NCBI GenBank assembly: GCA_023213315.1
Contig: JAKCPI010026483.1
Span: 46,123 to 110,122, forward strand
Direction: 5' to 3'
Source: Euborellia annulipes
Taxonomy: Eukaryota; Arthropoda; Insecta; Dermaptera; Anisolabididae
DNA length: 64,000 nt
In this document: positions 52,055-62,281 of the stretch, one piece after another
How positions within the stretch are numbered: the stretch's first letter is position 1
Layout of the letters: the number at the start of each line of letters is the position of its first letter
The notes under the pieces: generated by a model
Databases searched by the model: none
What the model saw: the letters and a program-made list of their open reading frames with translations, nothing else
What the model was told of the DNA's origin: nothing
Program-made: the position numbers and the translations under genes

Positions 52055-53430
52055 AGAAAATGGCTTTGATATTTTTTTTACCTAAAATTCCTTTAAGCCC
52101 TATTTAAGATCCCTCTCGAGTTGCTTGTCTCTTTCTACAGAATGCTGCCAATTGTGATTTCGGATTTTCTAGGATTAAACTGTTGTGTAAATTCGTTATG
52201 CTTGGAAACAAACATCAATTGATTTTATGGGCTTGCAAAAGCATTAATTGACACAATTGAAAGGGCGGATTTGTTCCGTTGGCTCGGTTGGGCCTTTCAA
52301 AAGGCAGTTGCTGAGAAAGTTTGTCCCCCTTCGTATTTGTAATAAATCTCCCAAGTTATTTATTTAGATTTCCATGTTGTAAACTATACATTCCCATCTC
52401 TTGACGTTTGTATACAACGCACGAGGAGGGAGCCAACGTTTTTCATATTGACACCCCCGCTGCTGATCCATAGAGCAGCATCTTCCCTCGCAATCTTGAA
52501 TTAAGCTGTAAATTTCGGCGAGTTAAAAGGGACGGTGTCACCTGGCATTTGAGGCCCTTTGGGCCTCACTTATCCTCTCTGGCCATCTCCTCGGCTATCA
52601 GCATCTCCATCTGAGATTGAATTCTTCTTTTGTTTCTAGATTTATTTCGAGCCGACTCGCTGATCGAAAACAGAGATTTAAATTTAAGAAAAAAAAAAAG
52701 TCCCTCAAGATTGTTTAATTAGAATCTGATTAAGATTCAGGTCCATACAACGCATTCCTTGTCGATTGTCTTAATTTATTCCAGGCTTATTTTATTTTTA
52801 AATCACTTTTTCCAAGACTTTTAAAATATTAAAAAAAAAAAGAAAATTTCTTTGTTTTCTTTAATTAATTTCTTATTATAATTCGTTTCAATTAGAAACT
52901 TCCTCTAGGATTTCTTTGAACCAATCGGGAATCAATTAATTTTTTTTTTTACTTTTTAGGCTGATTGATAATAAAAACAAAATTCTTGCTAAAGAAAGAG
53001 CAAATTTTTATCAGATGAGTTGCAAACTCTCCTCTTCATCTTCTGACTCCCCCTAAAGCCATGGACCATGACTGCGGGACCAAGTTCTCACTAGAATCAT
53101 TATTTTTTTTATTACCATCAAGCGGATGAAATTCATCTCGTAAATTAAATAAAACAAAATTTAGCATCAAAGTCAAATGAAGTTATATTATACAGTATTA
53201 TAATTAATTTACAACACCACGAAAAGTTTGCACTTTGTATTTTGGGGTTTTAAGGGAAACTGAAATGTAATAAAAATAATGATCTGAGAATAAAAAATTT
53301 AATAAAAGGCAGACATTCTGCATTTGATGATGTATTTAAAATTGTAAATGACGGCGAGAAAATTGTTTTAAAATTGTACAGTGTTAGAAGAAAATAAAAT
53401 AATTGCCGTTTCTCCTCTTAATATCATTTC
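52055..53430. other. Unassigned, single-copy-like DNA
   Basis: 52100-52650 is less AT-rich and free of the local repeat families, with no long frame. From 52650 it becomes ordinary AT-rich spacer. It may contain conserved non-coding elements; this cannot be tested here. Confidence 0.35.
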
Positions 53431-53442
53431 TATTCAATAGTT

Positions 53443-53688
53443 TTTTTTTTTTTTTTTTTTTTTTTTAAACAACACACTTTTTTCTCATTAACACAGTCTT
53501 TTCTGCAACTCATGCCTTATTGGACATTACGATAACCGTTATAGAGATTAATATACATATTAGGGGTCCAGGCATTCTTATTTAACCATTTGGTACCCAA
53601 ATAAAATCATCGGACTGCCTGGAGTCCGAAGCCGCGACTTTTGGTATACGAGGTTAGCACGCTAACCTCTACGCCAAACCCCGAGGGC
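53443..53688 (-). mobile_element. SINE-A copy with 12-bp target duplication
   Basis: TATTCAATAGTT is directly repeated at 53431-53442 and 53689-53700. The head and B box are intact (minus CTCGGGGTTTGGCGTAGAGG). Part of the internal hairpin and tail are deleted. Poly(A) is about 18. Confidence 0.9.
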
Positions 53689-53705
53689 TATTCAATAGTT
53701 CTTTT

Positions 53706-54012
53706 AAAAAAGTAAAAATCTGGTCCAACTGCAAATATCTTACAATTTTGTCTTAACATTGGTATTCGAAAATTATCTAATGGGCTGTCGCGCTAGATTT
53801 TTTTCAAGATATATTCTGTTCCCGAAAGTTGGTATCAGAAATTTATAATCAAACAGGAATTTGTATTTTGCTTCCATAGCCGGAACCAGAAAATTTTTTC
53901 GGTGGGGGGGGGATAAACTCCTTTTTGATATCAAGGGTCTCAAAAAGTGAATTTCCATCAAAATTTCGACAGTAAATTTTTTTTTCGTTTCCATAACTTT
54001 CATTTAATAAAA
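53706..54012 (-). mobile_element. HX-related repeat, very divergent
   Basis: AAAAATCTGGTCCAACTGCA, CTAGATTTTTTTC, GTATTTTGCTTCCATAGCC, CATCAAAATTTCGACAGTAA and a CATAACTTTCATTTA...AAAGTAAAAG end follow the HX order but differ strongly. A G-run replaces the microsatellite zone. Confidence 0.5.
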
Positions 54013-54042
54013 AGTAAAAGAAAATTAGCTGGCATTATTATA

Positions 54043-54275
54043 GGCCCTCGGGCTTGGTCTAGTTTGTAGCGCCTCTGCCTTGTATACCAAGGGTCGTGGG
54101 TAGTTTGGATACCAAAAGGCTTAAATAGGAATGCCTGGACCCCAAAAACATATAGTAATTCAAATAACGGTTATCGTCAAAAGTCGTACATGGGCTGAGT
54201 TGCCGAAAAGACTGTGCGTATGTATGGTGTATGAGTGTGAAGGAGATAAAAAAAGTGTGAGTGTTAAAAAAAAAA
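54043..54275 (+). mobile_element. SINE-A copy with 12-bp imperfect duplication
   Basis: TGGCATTATTAT (54030-54041) and TGGCATTAATAT (54276-54287) flank it. The B box and the first hairpin arm are deleted (GGGTCGTGGGTAGTTTGG); the tail is complete. Confidence 0.85.
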
Positions 54276-54289
54276 TGGCATTAATATGA

Positions 54290-54903
54290 TTGACCTTGAA
54301 ATATAATAAACTTCCTGAATATGAGAAAAAACCTCTTCTTTTTTCTTACTAGGATATAAAAAAAAAAATAAAAATGTTATATTCAATGTCCCCTATTATG
54401 TTAAAATGATAGATCCAATTATAGCATTAAATAAAGTAAAGATAAACTAGAGACCTTCTAAAACCTAATTACTATAAATTATAAATGCCTTTTTAATAGC
54501 TTCAGGCCTACCGATAGAATTAACATGTAGCAATTATTAATGAATCTCCCTCTACATTATTTAATTGTAATCAGCAATAATTAATTAGACATTTTTAGGG
54601 GATTATAAAACGATAGGATTTTGAAATATTTTTTAATAGAATAATCCAGAGAGTGTTAGAAGATTTCTGTTGTAAAATTTATTTATTATGCAACTCAACT
54701 TATAATTTTAATTTTACTTTGAAACCTCCTACTTCTCTTTCTTCTCGTTATCGAGAGGTTAAAAATAGTCACAATTGATATGTCAAACGTTTGTACTTAT
54801 AATTTATACAAAATATGGTCTATAATTAAAAACTCCCATGATGATAATAATACAAACCACAAAAGCTTTAATAAACACATTCGTGATAAATATGTCAATA
54901 TTA
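54290..54903. other. Unassigned AT-rich DNA
   Basis: 54805-54875 (AAATATGGTCTATAATTAAA, CAAACCACAAAAGCTTTAAT) is an inverted copy of 921-1010; the rest is unassigned. Confidence 0.5.
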
Positions 54904-55550
54904 AGGCTCTAACAGACAGAACGCGAAATTCGCGTCGCTTGGCGTTTTTTCAACGCCGCGAAAGGCCGCGAAATGTTGTATAAGGCAAGACTGTATCATC
55001 CCCGTCACACAGGGGGCGAACTTACGCGGCGTAAACGCTCTCTTTCGCGCGACAGCTTTTTCGAGTTGTACAAAATTACAACTCCTTCGCGCGAACAGGC
55101 GAATCATCAAGATGAGTAATGAAATAAAAAAACTTATAGAGTTAAAAACACTTGTTTTTTCGCCTCTAACTAAATAAAAGTGAATAATAAAATATGTTTT
55201 TTGTTGGCAGCCAATCTATGATTAGTAAAAAGTCCGAATCGAGGTAATTGAATAGTATTATCTTATTCTAATTTACAAGCCTCGAAAAATATTTAATCAA
55301 AGTTATCATTAATAAAATAAGATTTAAATAAAATCTAATTTTCCAATGATATTCTATTTCTTTCGTAATATAATACTTTATTTATAAAATATTTATAAAT
55401 TCATTAAATAAAGGTTGTTGAAACATATACACAATACCGGATCGTACGCCCAGATTACGCTTCCTGTGTGGCTTAGCAAAAACGCCTTTCGCCGCGAAAT
55501 ACGCGCGTAGCCTGAGCGACGCGAATTTCGCGTTCTGTCTGTTAGAGCCT
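54904..55550. mobile_element. Element with TTA duplication (Harbinger-like), GC-rich ends
   Basis: Ends AGGCTCTAACAGACAGAACG and CGTTCTGTCTGTTAGAGCCT are perfect inverted repeats that continue for at least 36 bp through CGAAATTCGCGTCGC. TTA flanks both sides (54901-54903, 55551-55553). The first 200 bp are rich in CGCG words and the middle is AT-rich. No transposase frame is seen. Confidence 0.85.
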
Positions 55551-55561
55551 TTAACCTTAAA

Positions 55562-55641
55562 TGTCAAAGGGGTGTGAGTTCGGGTCCCAAGCAGTCCCTG
55601 AATATTTGATTAAATCATTTGGTAAATGGTATAAATAAATG
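55562..55641 (+). mobile_element. SINE-A fragment
   Basis: GTGAGTTCGGGTCCCAAGCA and CATTTGGTAAATGGTATAAATAA match the B-box-to-hairpin region. The hAT MITE was inserted at its right edge. Confidence 0.55.
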
Positions 55642-55649
55642 TACCTCGA

Positions 55650-56043
55650 CAGGGGCGCCGGAACGAATTTGAATCAGGGGGGGGGGGGCAAAAATTTTTT
55701 TTTATAAAATTAAAATAATTTAATATGTTCAAATAGTATAAAACAAAAACAAATCTACTATAAAACTTTAAAAATTTTAAATAAAATCACAATTTTAATA
55801 AAATTAAAATTTTAAAAAATTATCTAGTGATTTTATCAAAAATTTTTGGAAAAAATTTGGAAAAAAATGAATTTCTTACTCTTTTAATTTTTTTTTAATT
55901 TAGGTTTTATTTTTCAAAAGTAAAAGTATATCATTTTTAAAAATAAATGAAATAAAAGAAGACATATTGCCCCCCTCTGCCCCCCCCCATAGGATGCCAG
56001 GGGGGGCAATGTACCCTTGCCCCTCCCAGTTCCGGCGCCTATG
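55650..56043 (-). mobile_element. hAT MITE derived from the 57161 element
   Basis: Ends CAGGGGCGCCGGAAC and GTTCCGGCGCCTATG, with TACCTCGA perfectly repeated at 55642-55649 and 56044-56051. It lies in opposite orientation to the autonomous element. Its CATAGGCGCC end shares more than 100 bp with that element's left end (GGATGCCAGGGGGGGCAATG; AATAAATGAAATAAAAGAAG). Everything between the subterminal regions, including the transposase, is gone. Confidence 0.95.
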
Positions 56044-56264
56044 TACCTCGATCACATACATGTAGGTATTTCTTAATTTAAATAATAAGATATTTTTATG
56101 GTTAAAGATGCCAAAAAGATTTAAATATTTAATGCTTTCCAATCCCCTGCCCCCCGAGAAAAAAAAAAACTTACCCTAGACATGGGGTATGTGAATGGTT
56201 CATAGTGGCAAATGGTAAATTTGCAAAGGGATTGCAATTTTTATTGCAAATATAAAGAAAGCTA

Positions 56265-56400
56265 TATAAAATAAATAAATAAATAAATTTATTACGACCC
56301 GCTTAGAGGCACCAGTCCTCGGTGGCTAGGTCCAACAAATACAATACAAATTTATATACAATAACAAATACAACAAAACAAAACAAAAGGGGAAAAAAAC
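56265..56400 (-). mobile_element. LINE 3' end, probable
   Basis: Minus strand: GACCTAGCCACCGAGGACTG, GTGCCTCTAAGCGGGTCGTA, then AATAAATTTATTTATTTATT as a short tandem tail. Tail repeats of this kind are typical of non-LTR retrotransposons. No reverse transcriptase frame remains. Confidence 0.4.
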
Positions 56401-56456
56401 AAAAGGAAAAAAAAAGTAGGTCTGTAAAGAAGTAGCCCCCCCCCCCCGTGTGAAAA

Positions 56457-56672
56457 TAAGTAAGCTTTTGATCAAAATCGGCCAAAGAATACTAATACTT
56501 TACTGATGTACTTGTTCAGTTTTTTTTTAATTTTCTCAATAATCGCTCTAACGATTTTGATTAAAATTCAAAAATCAATTATTTTTTACATGCTCTTTAA
56601 AATTTATATTCTCCTTGAAATCTTTTGAACTCTTTTCTCTTGTACTTCATAGGTAGGATAAATTTTACATCC
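56457..56672 (+). mobile_element. HX repeat fragment (core only)
   Basis: AAGCTTTTGATCAAAATCGG to CTTGTACTTCATAGG, then a deletion that removes the X-box and joins to ATAAATTTTACATCCTAG. Confidence 0.75.
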
Positions 56673-56768
56673 TAGGCTGACTCGGATTAAAATTTGTAAT
56701 TATAAAATAGTATTGATATTCCCCTGACTCCGCCACTTCTATTTTGAGTCAAAATTGCACGTAACTAG

Positions 56769-57022
56769 CAAGGGCGGGGAGGGGGTAATTACCCCCCCCC
56801 CCCCGAGATTCCGAAAAAATACCTTTTTTCGCAAAAAAATTTATTTTTAATGTAAAATTTTTAAAATTAATACTTAAAAATTTGATGCGTATTTATATTC
56901 TGGCAAACAAATACAGAATGCGCTTTTTAATTACCGAAATTAAAAAAAATAGTGTGCTGTGCGACGAGTCACACCCAGATTACCCCCCCCCCCCCCGAGA
57001 AACACCTCTGGATCCGCCCTTG
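56769..57022. mobile_element. hAT-like MITE, CAAGGGCGG family, copy 2, 8-bp duplication
   Basis: GTAACTAG is perfectly repeated at 56761-56768 and 57023-57030. Ends CAAGGGCGGGGAGG and CCTCTGGATCCGCCCTTG. It contains GTGTGCTGTGCGACGAGTCA, CACCCAGATTA between C-runs, a text otherwise belonging to the HX terminal hairpin. Confidence 0.9.
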
Positions 57023-57059
57023 GTAACTAGTCAAGTATTATTGTTAAATGGAGTAATGA

Positions 57060-57160
57060 ATTTTTTTTTTTTCACTCACTTTTTTCCCATTCACACTCCA
57101 TTCACACACACAAGCACAAAGTCTTTTCGGTAACTTAGGCCATTTAAGACTTTAAAAGAT
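57060..57160 (-). mobile_element. SINE-A 3' part, split by the hAT element
   Basis: Poly(T), CACTCACTTTTTTCCCATTC, CTTTTCGGTAACTTAGGCC, AAGACTTTAAAAGAT. The SINE resumes after the hAT at 60663 with AACCGTTATTATGGGGTCCA, GGCATTCTTATTTAA (to about 60698), which places the hAT insertion exactly within the SINE. Confidence 0.9.
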
Positions 57161-57632
57161 CATAGGCGCCGGAACTGGGGGGGCACGGGTACATTGCCCC
57201 CCCTGGCATCCTACAGGGGGGGCAGGGGGGGGCAAAATTTCTTCTTTTATTTCATTTAGTTTTAAAAATGATATATTTTAAAATTTTTTTTATTTAAATT
57301 TAAAAAAAATTAAAAAAGTAAGAAATTTTTTTTATTTTATATAGACCTATTGTATTTCTAAATTCTAAATACATTTTATATGGAATTAAAATAATAAAAT
57401 TTAGATAACATGAAAACTTGAGACTTTATGCCTTGGAAAAAAAAAAAAATTAAAATAAAGAAAATTAAAAATATTTATTTCCTTCAAATAGTAAATAACA
57501 AATCTACTATATAGCCTAAAAAAAATTTTGATTAAATAATTTGCATATTGTTAAACTATATATTTGTAAAAGTTAAATATAAAGGACTACAGACTATTTA
57601 GTGTAGTTGATTAACAGTTATAAGAAGAAAAA

Positions 57633-60194
57633 ATGAAACGTCGATTTATTGATGATTATTTTAAAAAAGAAACAGGTAAGAATGGCCGTAGGCCTACTCT
57701 TAAAAACTTATTTTTCTTCGCCAAAAATATACGTACGCTAAAAATTTAATAAAAAAATGAAAATTTCTTATTATATCTGGTTCTTTCGTAGGCTCTTTAG
57801 AAAAAGGAAGCATTAGCACGGGTAGTCCTTTGCACCATGAGCATCGCCCTAGTACCAGCAGTAACATTTCTTCCACAAACACCATAGGTATTAATATAAT
57901 AATTTCAAAAAATGAGTCATTATGCTTGTTTATTGTTTTGTTGCCTTGCTCAGAGATCGGAAATTCAATTAAATAATTTATTCATTTATTTAACAGAAAA
58001 CATCGCCGATGATCCATCTGCTCCTGTAAAGAGTGTTTCTTTTGCTTTTACTAAAAACACACACGAAAAGATATGCTCTTTAAACGAACCGTATCAACCT
58101 TTGGATATTCCTCCATGGACCCAATCTGGACGTAATCATAATTTTCAGAATGAGTGGTTCACAACATACCCTTGGCTTCATTTTGACTCAATGACTAAAA
58201 GTATTTTTTGTTTCATATGTGTCCAAGCGCTAGGAAAAAAATTAGTAAAATGTGAAAAAAATCATGAAACAAACTTAGTGATTGATGGGTATAAAAACTG
58301 GAAAAAAATTATCATAAAATTAAAAAGTCACGAAAAATCTGCTTTTCACAAAGAATCATTTATAAAATTAGAAGCACTGAAGAAAAATACTCCAATTATT
58401 TCCTTATTATCTGAACAAACATTATCTGTTCAAATACAAAATCAAATCGCTCTAAAAACAATAATAACCTCAGCATTATATTTAGCTCGTCAGGGAATTG
58501 CATTTAGAGCACATGATATTAATGAAGGAAATTTCATTCAATTATTACGTCTCAGGGAAAATGACATTCCAGAATTAAAATTATTTTTAAAACACAAAAA
58601 ATCATATAATTCTTCAGATATTCAGAATGAAATATTGAGAATTATTTCCCATGATATTTTGCGTAAAATTATTAAAATAATAAAAAAAAGAGGAGAATAT
58701 TCTCTCATTGTTGATGAAACCAATGATGTACAGGGAAAAGAACAAGTTTCTATATCGATCAGATCTGTAGATGAAGATACTCTTGAAATTGATGAGTTTT
58801 TTCTTGGTCTCTATGACACTCACTCTATGACTGGGGAATCATTGTATAATATTATAAAAGACATGCTTATTCGTTTTGATTTAAGTATGGATCTCTTGCG
58901 AGGACAATGCTATGACGGAGGATCAAATATGACCGGAATAAAAAACGGTGTCAAATCAAGAGTGTTGGCAGATCAACCAATGGCTTTATTTATTCATTGT
59001 TCAGCTCATTCTCTAAATTTGGCTGTGCAGGATTCTTCAAAAAGAATTCCTTTAATACGTGATTGCCTTCAATGGGTAAACGACATAGGAGTTATTGTCA
59101 AAGAATCACCAAAACGATCACATAATTTTCATGAGATTGCTAAGGCTCATGGAATAGAGAAAACTGGCCCTCGGCCATTATGCCCAACCCGTTGGACCAT
59201 CAGACATACTTCATTGTCAGGGGTTATCAATACTTACCCTGCTGTTTTGGACTTTCTATTTTCATTAGCATCTTGTAATGATGATATAGGGTCCAAAGCC
59301 AGGGGACTTTATGATCAATTATCAAAGGGTTCTATATACTTTGGAATTAGACTTAGTTATCTAATGTTTTCTTTAACTGATCAATTGAGCAATGTTCTTC
59401 AAAGTGAAACGCAAACTGTAGCTGGGGCAAAGGAAGCTGTTGAGTTAGTTTTAGAATCTTTAAAAAAAAAACGCTCAGAACAATTTTTTAATGAAATGTG
59501 GAAGGATGTAAAGAAAAAAATAAAAGAAATGAATCTTGAGGAGCCCTCGTTACCGAGAAAGCGAGAGATTCCTAAAAAATTTCTATATAAACCTAACGAG
59601 TCTGAACACAAGTTCACGTCAATAGAAGAATATTTTAGAAAAACTTTCTATGAAGTTATTGATGGGATAATCAACGAGATTGAATTAAGATTCTCCCAAC
59701 CGGGGTTTTTAAAATATCTACAAATCGAAAAAATTGTTATTTTAGAAACCCGTTTTTGGGACCAATCTGTTATAGATATTTTAAAAGAATATGAGTTTGT
59801 AGAAGAAAAGGTCAAAAGAGAATTTGATTTCTTTAGGGAATTAATTCCTCAAGCTAAATGCTTGAATGATTTTGTAATAAAATACAAAAATCTTAATCAA
59901 GAATCAAAAAAATTATTTCCTAACCTGAGAAATATTCTAAAACTACTTTTAGTGATCCCGGCCACATCAGCAACCGCTGAGCGCTCATTTTCTATGTTAA
60001 GAAGAATAAAAACATATCTTCGCTCAACAATGACGCAAGAACGATTAAATCATGTATGCATAATAAATACATATCCAGAAATCGTAGATGAAATAGATAT
60101 CCAAAATATCATGGCTACATTTATAAATAGTAATGACTTTAGAATTCAACATTTTGGCAAAATTAAAAAAATAATTTCCATGATTTATAAATAA
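57633..60194 (+). CDS. hAT transposase with TTF-type zinc finger, three exons
   Basis: Predicted exons are 57633-57675, 57792-57887 and 57997-60194, with GTAAGAATG and GTATTAAT donors and TTTCGTAG and TTTAACAG acceptors. All joins are phase 1 and give 778 aa without stops, starting MKRRFIDDYFKKET. About 99-168: TTF-type zinc finger (WFTTYPWL, Cys118/Cys121, His158/His164). The DDE-type core follows: SLIVDETNDV (Asp about 286), GQCYDGGSNMTG (Asp about 353), HCSAHSLNL (380-388). The C terminus carries the hAT dimerisation block (ATSATAERSFSMLRRIKTYL, about 692-735). This architecture resembles ZMYM1-like and DUF4371-type hAT proteins. It cuts and pastes its own element and could mobilise the 55650 MITE. 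An alternative unspliced start at 57912 would add residues translated from intron 2, so the spliced form is preferred. Confidence 0.93.
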
Positions 60195-60226
60195 TATTAT
60201 TATTGATATATATATATATTTATATA

Positions 60227-60232
60227 AATAAA
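60227..60232 (+). terminator. Polyadenylation signal of the hAT transposase
   Basis: AATAAA lies 33 bp after the stop codon, before a T-rich stretch. Assignment is by position only. Confidence 0.5.
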
Positions 60233-60320
60233 AATTGTATTCAAGCAAATGTTTCTTTTTAATTATTATTACTCTTATTAAACCTTTTTTTTTTATATTC
60301 TTTCCCTTTCAATCACATCA

Positions 60321-60588
60321 CTTTTTTTTTTTTTTTTTTAACATTCACACTTTTTTCTCATTCACACTCACATGCACCCACACATTCATACAGTCTTTTC
60401 GGCTTAGGCCATTTAAGACTTTGACGATAACAGTTATGAATATATATTATTTGGGGTCCAGGCATTCTTATTTAAGCCATTTGGTATCCAAATGCCTTAA
60501 ATAAAATCATCGGACTGCCTGGGGTCCGAACCCGCGACGTTCGGTATACGAGGTTAGCACTCTAACCCCTACACCAAGCCCCGAGGGC
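60321..60588 (-). mobile_element. SINE-A copy nested in the hAT element
   Basis: AATCACATCA (60311-60320) and AATCATATCA (60589-60598) form a 10-bp duplication with one mismatch. Full family structure with poly(A) of about 18. It is younger than the hAT, which itself lies in an older SINE-A, so the family was active before and after the hAT insertion. Confidence 0.93.
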
Positions 60589-60699
60589 AATCATATCATC
60601 TCCATATAGGAAGAGGTTGCCCCCCCCTGATTCAAATTCGTTCCGGCGCCCCTGTAAAAGATAACCGTTATTATGGGGTCCAGGCATTCTTATTTAATC

Positions 60700-61466
60700 G
60701 AGTAATTAATTAAATTTTGAATCAAGTGTAGGCCTATTTAACAAACCCTTGCGCTGATATTTTCCCCCCAAAACCTGGAGATAATCAAATAAACTTGTTA
60801 ACTTAATATCATTGCCCTGAATCGCTCCAGGATGAATTAATTCGCCATTTTATCTCGTAAATATATCTCAATTAACCACATCCGTTTTTTTTTTTCGTTT
60901 CCTAAAGAAATAAAATTAATTTTATTTTATAGAATTATTTGGAGCATATTAAACGGTGCAAAGTATAATACATTCCTCTATTAGCACAGCACATGTTCCT
61001 TGTTATTTTGAATTATTCGTTTTTAGTGGGAATTTCAATATTTTTATAATTTACAAATGGATTATAATAAATTCCATTAGCTAATTCAACATGAATAAAA
61101 CAAGAATTTATTCAAAGTGTTTAAATAAATTTATTTTGAGCTTTTTTTTATTTTTATTTTTTAATAAATTAACTATTGGGACGAAATATACATTTAATGC
61201 GATCTTTGTATGTGAATATATGTGCAAATTAAATCTACTATTCGTAATGAAAACTAAAAAAATATACCAATCCTGTATTTAATTCTCAGAATCGTTGGGT
61301 CAAAATTCCGTATTAAATATTTTATTGATAAAAAAATTTAATTTAATTTATTTAAATACTTCCCTTTTACTGTTTGTGTACAAATAAACTCTATATAGGG
61401 CCTACACAAAAAATATTAATTTCTCGTTATCACTCTGTCAAAATCAATTTTTTATAATAGGCCAAA
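60700..61466. other. Unassigned AT-rich DNA
   Basis: Nothing supportable. A 63-codon ATG frame at 61091-61282 has biased composition and no motif. Confidence 0.45.
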
Positions 61467-61922
61467 TATTTTTACTTTCTCTTACCTCTATATATATGTT
61501 AATATATAGAGAGAGAAAGTATTGGATTCATGTCAAAAATTCGATGTCGAGATTTTGATGGATATACACGTTTTGAGGTCCCTCAAAAAAGTGGTTTTCG
61601 CGACATGGTCTGTCTGTGTGTGTGAACAAGTTCTCTCAAGGACGAAAAAAACTATGGAGTTGAAATTTTATATTTAAGTTAGGTACCCCCACGTGACACG
61701 AAGCTTTTTGAACAAAATCGGCCAAAAAGTACAAGTACTTTCGTGATGTATTTTTTCAGTTTTTTTCGATTTTCTCAAAATTCTCTCCACCTAGGGTTTG
61801 GGAAAAACCGGAAAATTTTGAAAACCGGTTTTTCGGTTTTTTTACAAAGCGGAAAACCAGTAAAACGGCTTTAAACCGGTAAATTATGTGCTGTGCGATT
61901 AGTCATACCAGATTCTTTTTAT
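61467..61922 (+). mobile_element. HX repeat copy, core replaced
   Basis: The left hairpin to the TTCTCAAAATTCTCTCC block is at 61467-61797 (microsatellite reduced to GTCTGTGTGTGTG). The end of the right hairpin (ATGTGCTGTGCGATTAGTCA, TACCAGATTCTTT) is at 61883-61922. Between them is a 90-bp foreign segment rich in AACCGG/CCGGTT words (61792-61882). Confidence 0.75.
61792..61882. repeat. AACCGGTTTT-rich insert
   Basis: GGGTTTGGGAAAAACCGG, AAAACCGGTTTTTCGGTTTT and TTTAAACCGG are repeated inverted words. They resemble the subterminal repeats of some hAT elements, but no transposon ends are identifiable. Confidence 0.35.
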
Positions 61923-62248
61923 TAGACCTACAATATACATTCCTCTTTCACCCCTAAATTAAATTTGGATAGAAAAACGCTACTTGAAACCTTGACTGTG
62001 TCATGTATTGTAGCTATATAAAAAAAAAAAATATCCTGTTGTATTTCATTAAATATCTATCTAAAAATAAATTTTTGTTTTTGCTAATTTTGTTTTCAAT
62101 TGTTTTGTTAGGACTAACTAAACATTGTTTATTTTATCTATTATTATCTGCTACTTTTATTTAATTCCATAGGGATTATTATTATTATTATTGCCTTTTA
62201 TTGGTTCATATATAATAAATTTTTACATACATAAATTTATGTGTTACA

Positions 62249-62249
<1 letters not shown>
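61923..62249. other. Unassigned AT-rich DNA
   Basis: Spacer between the HX copy and the LINE poly(A). Nothing recognised. Confidence 0.45.

Positions 62250-62281
<32 letters not shown>

Larger units (their letters stand above)
57161..60654 (+). mobile_element. Complete hAT transposon
   Basis: A 3494-bp element. Left end CATAGGCGCCGGAAC and right end GTTCCGGCGCCCCTG form 15-bp terminal repeats differing at two positions. TAAAAGAT is perfectly repeated at 57153-57160 and 60655-60662, the 8-bp duplication of hAT elements. It encodes one apparently intact spliced transposase. A SINE-A was later inserted downstream of the gene (60321-60588). Subterminal G/C-runs at both ends match the MITE at 55650. 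Confidence 0.97.

Noticed and set aside
56800..57000. Phased C-runs as a CRISPR-like or telomeric array
   Set aside because: The C- and G-runs are the subterminal parts of hAT-like MITEs; spacing and flanking target duplications explain them.
57912..57996. ATG at 57912 as the transposase start
   Set aside because: This part lies between a good donor (57888) and acceptor (57996), and the spliced N terminus gives a more family-like protein.
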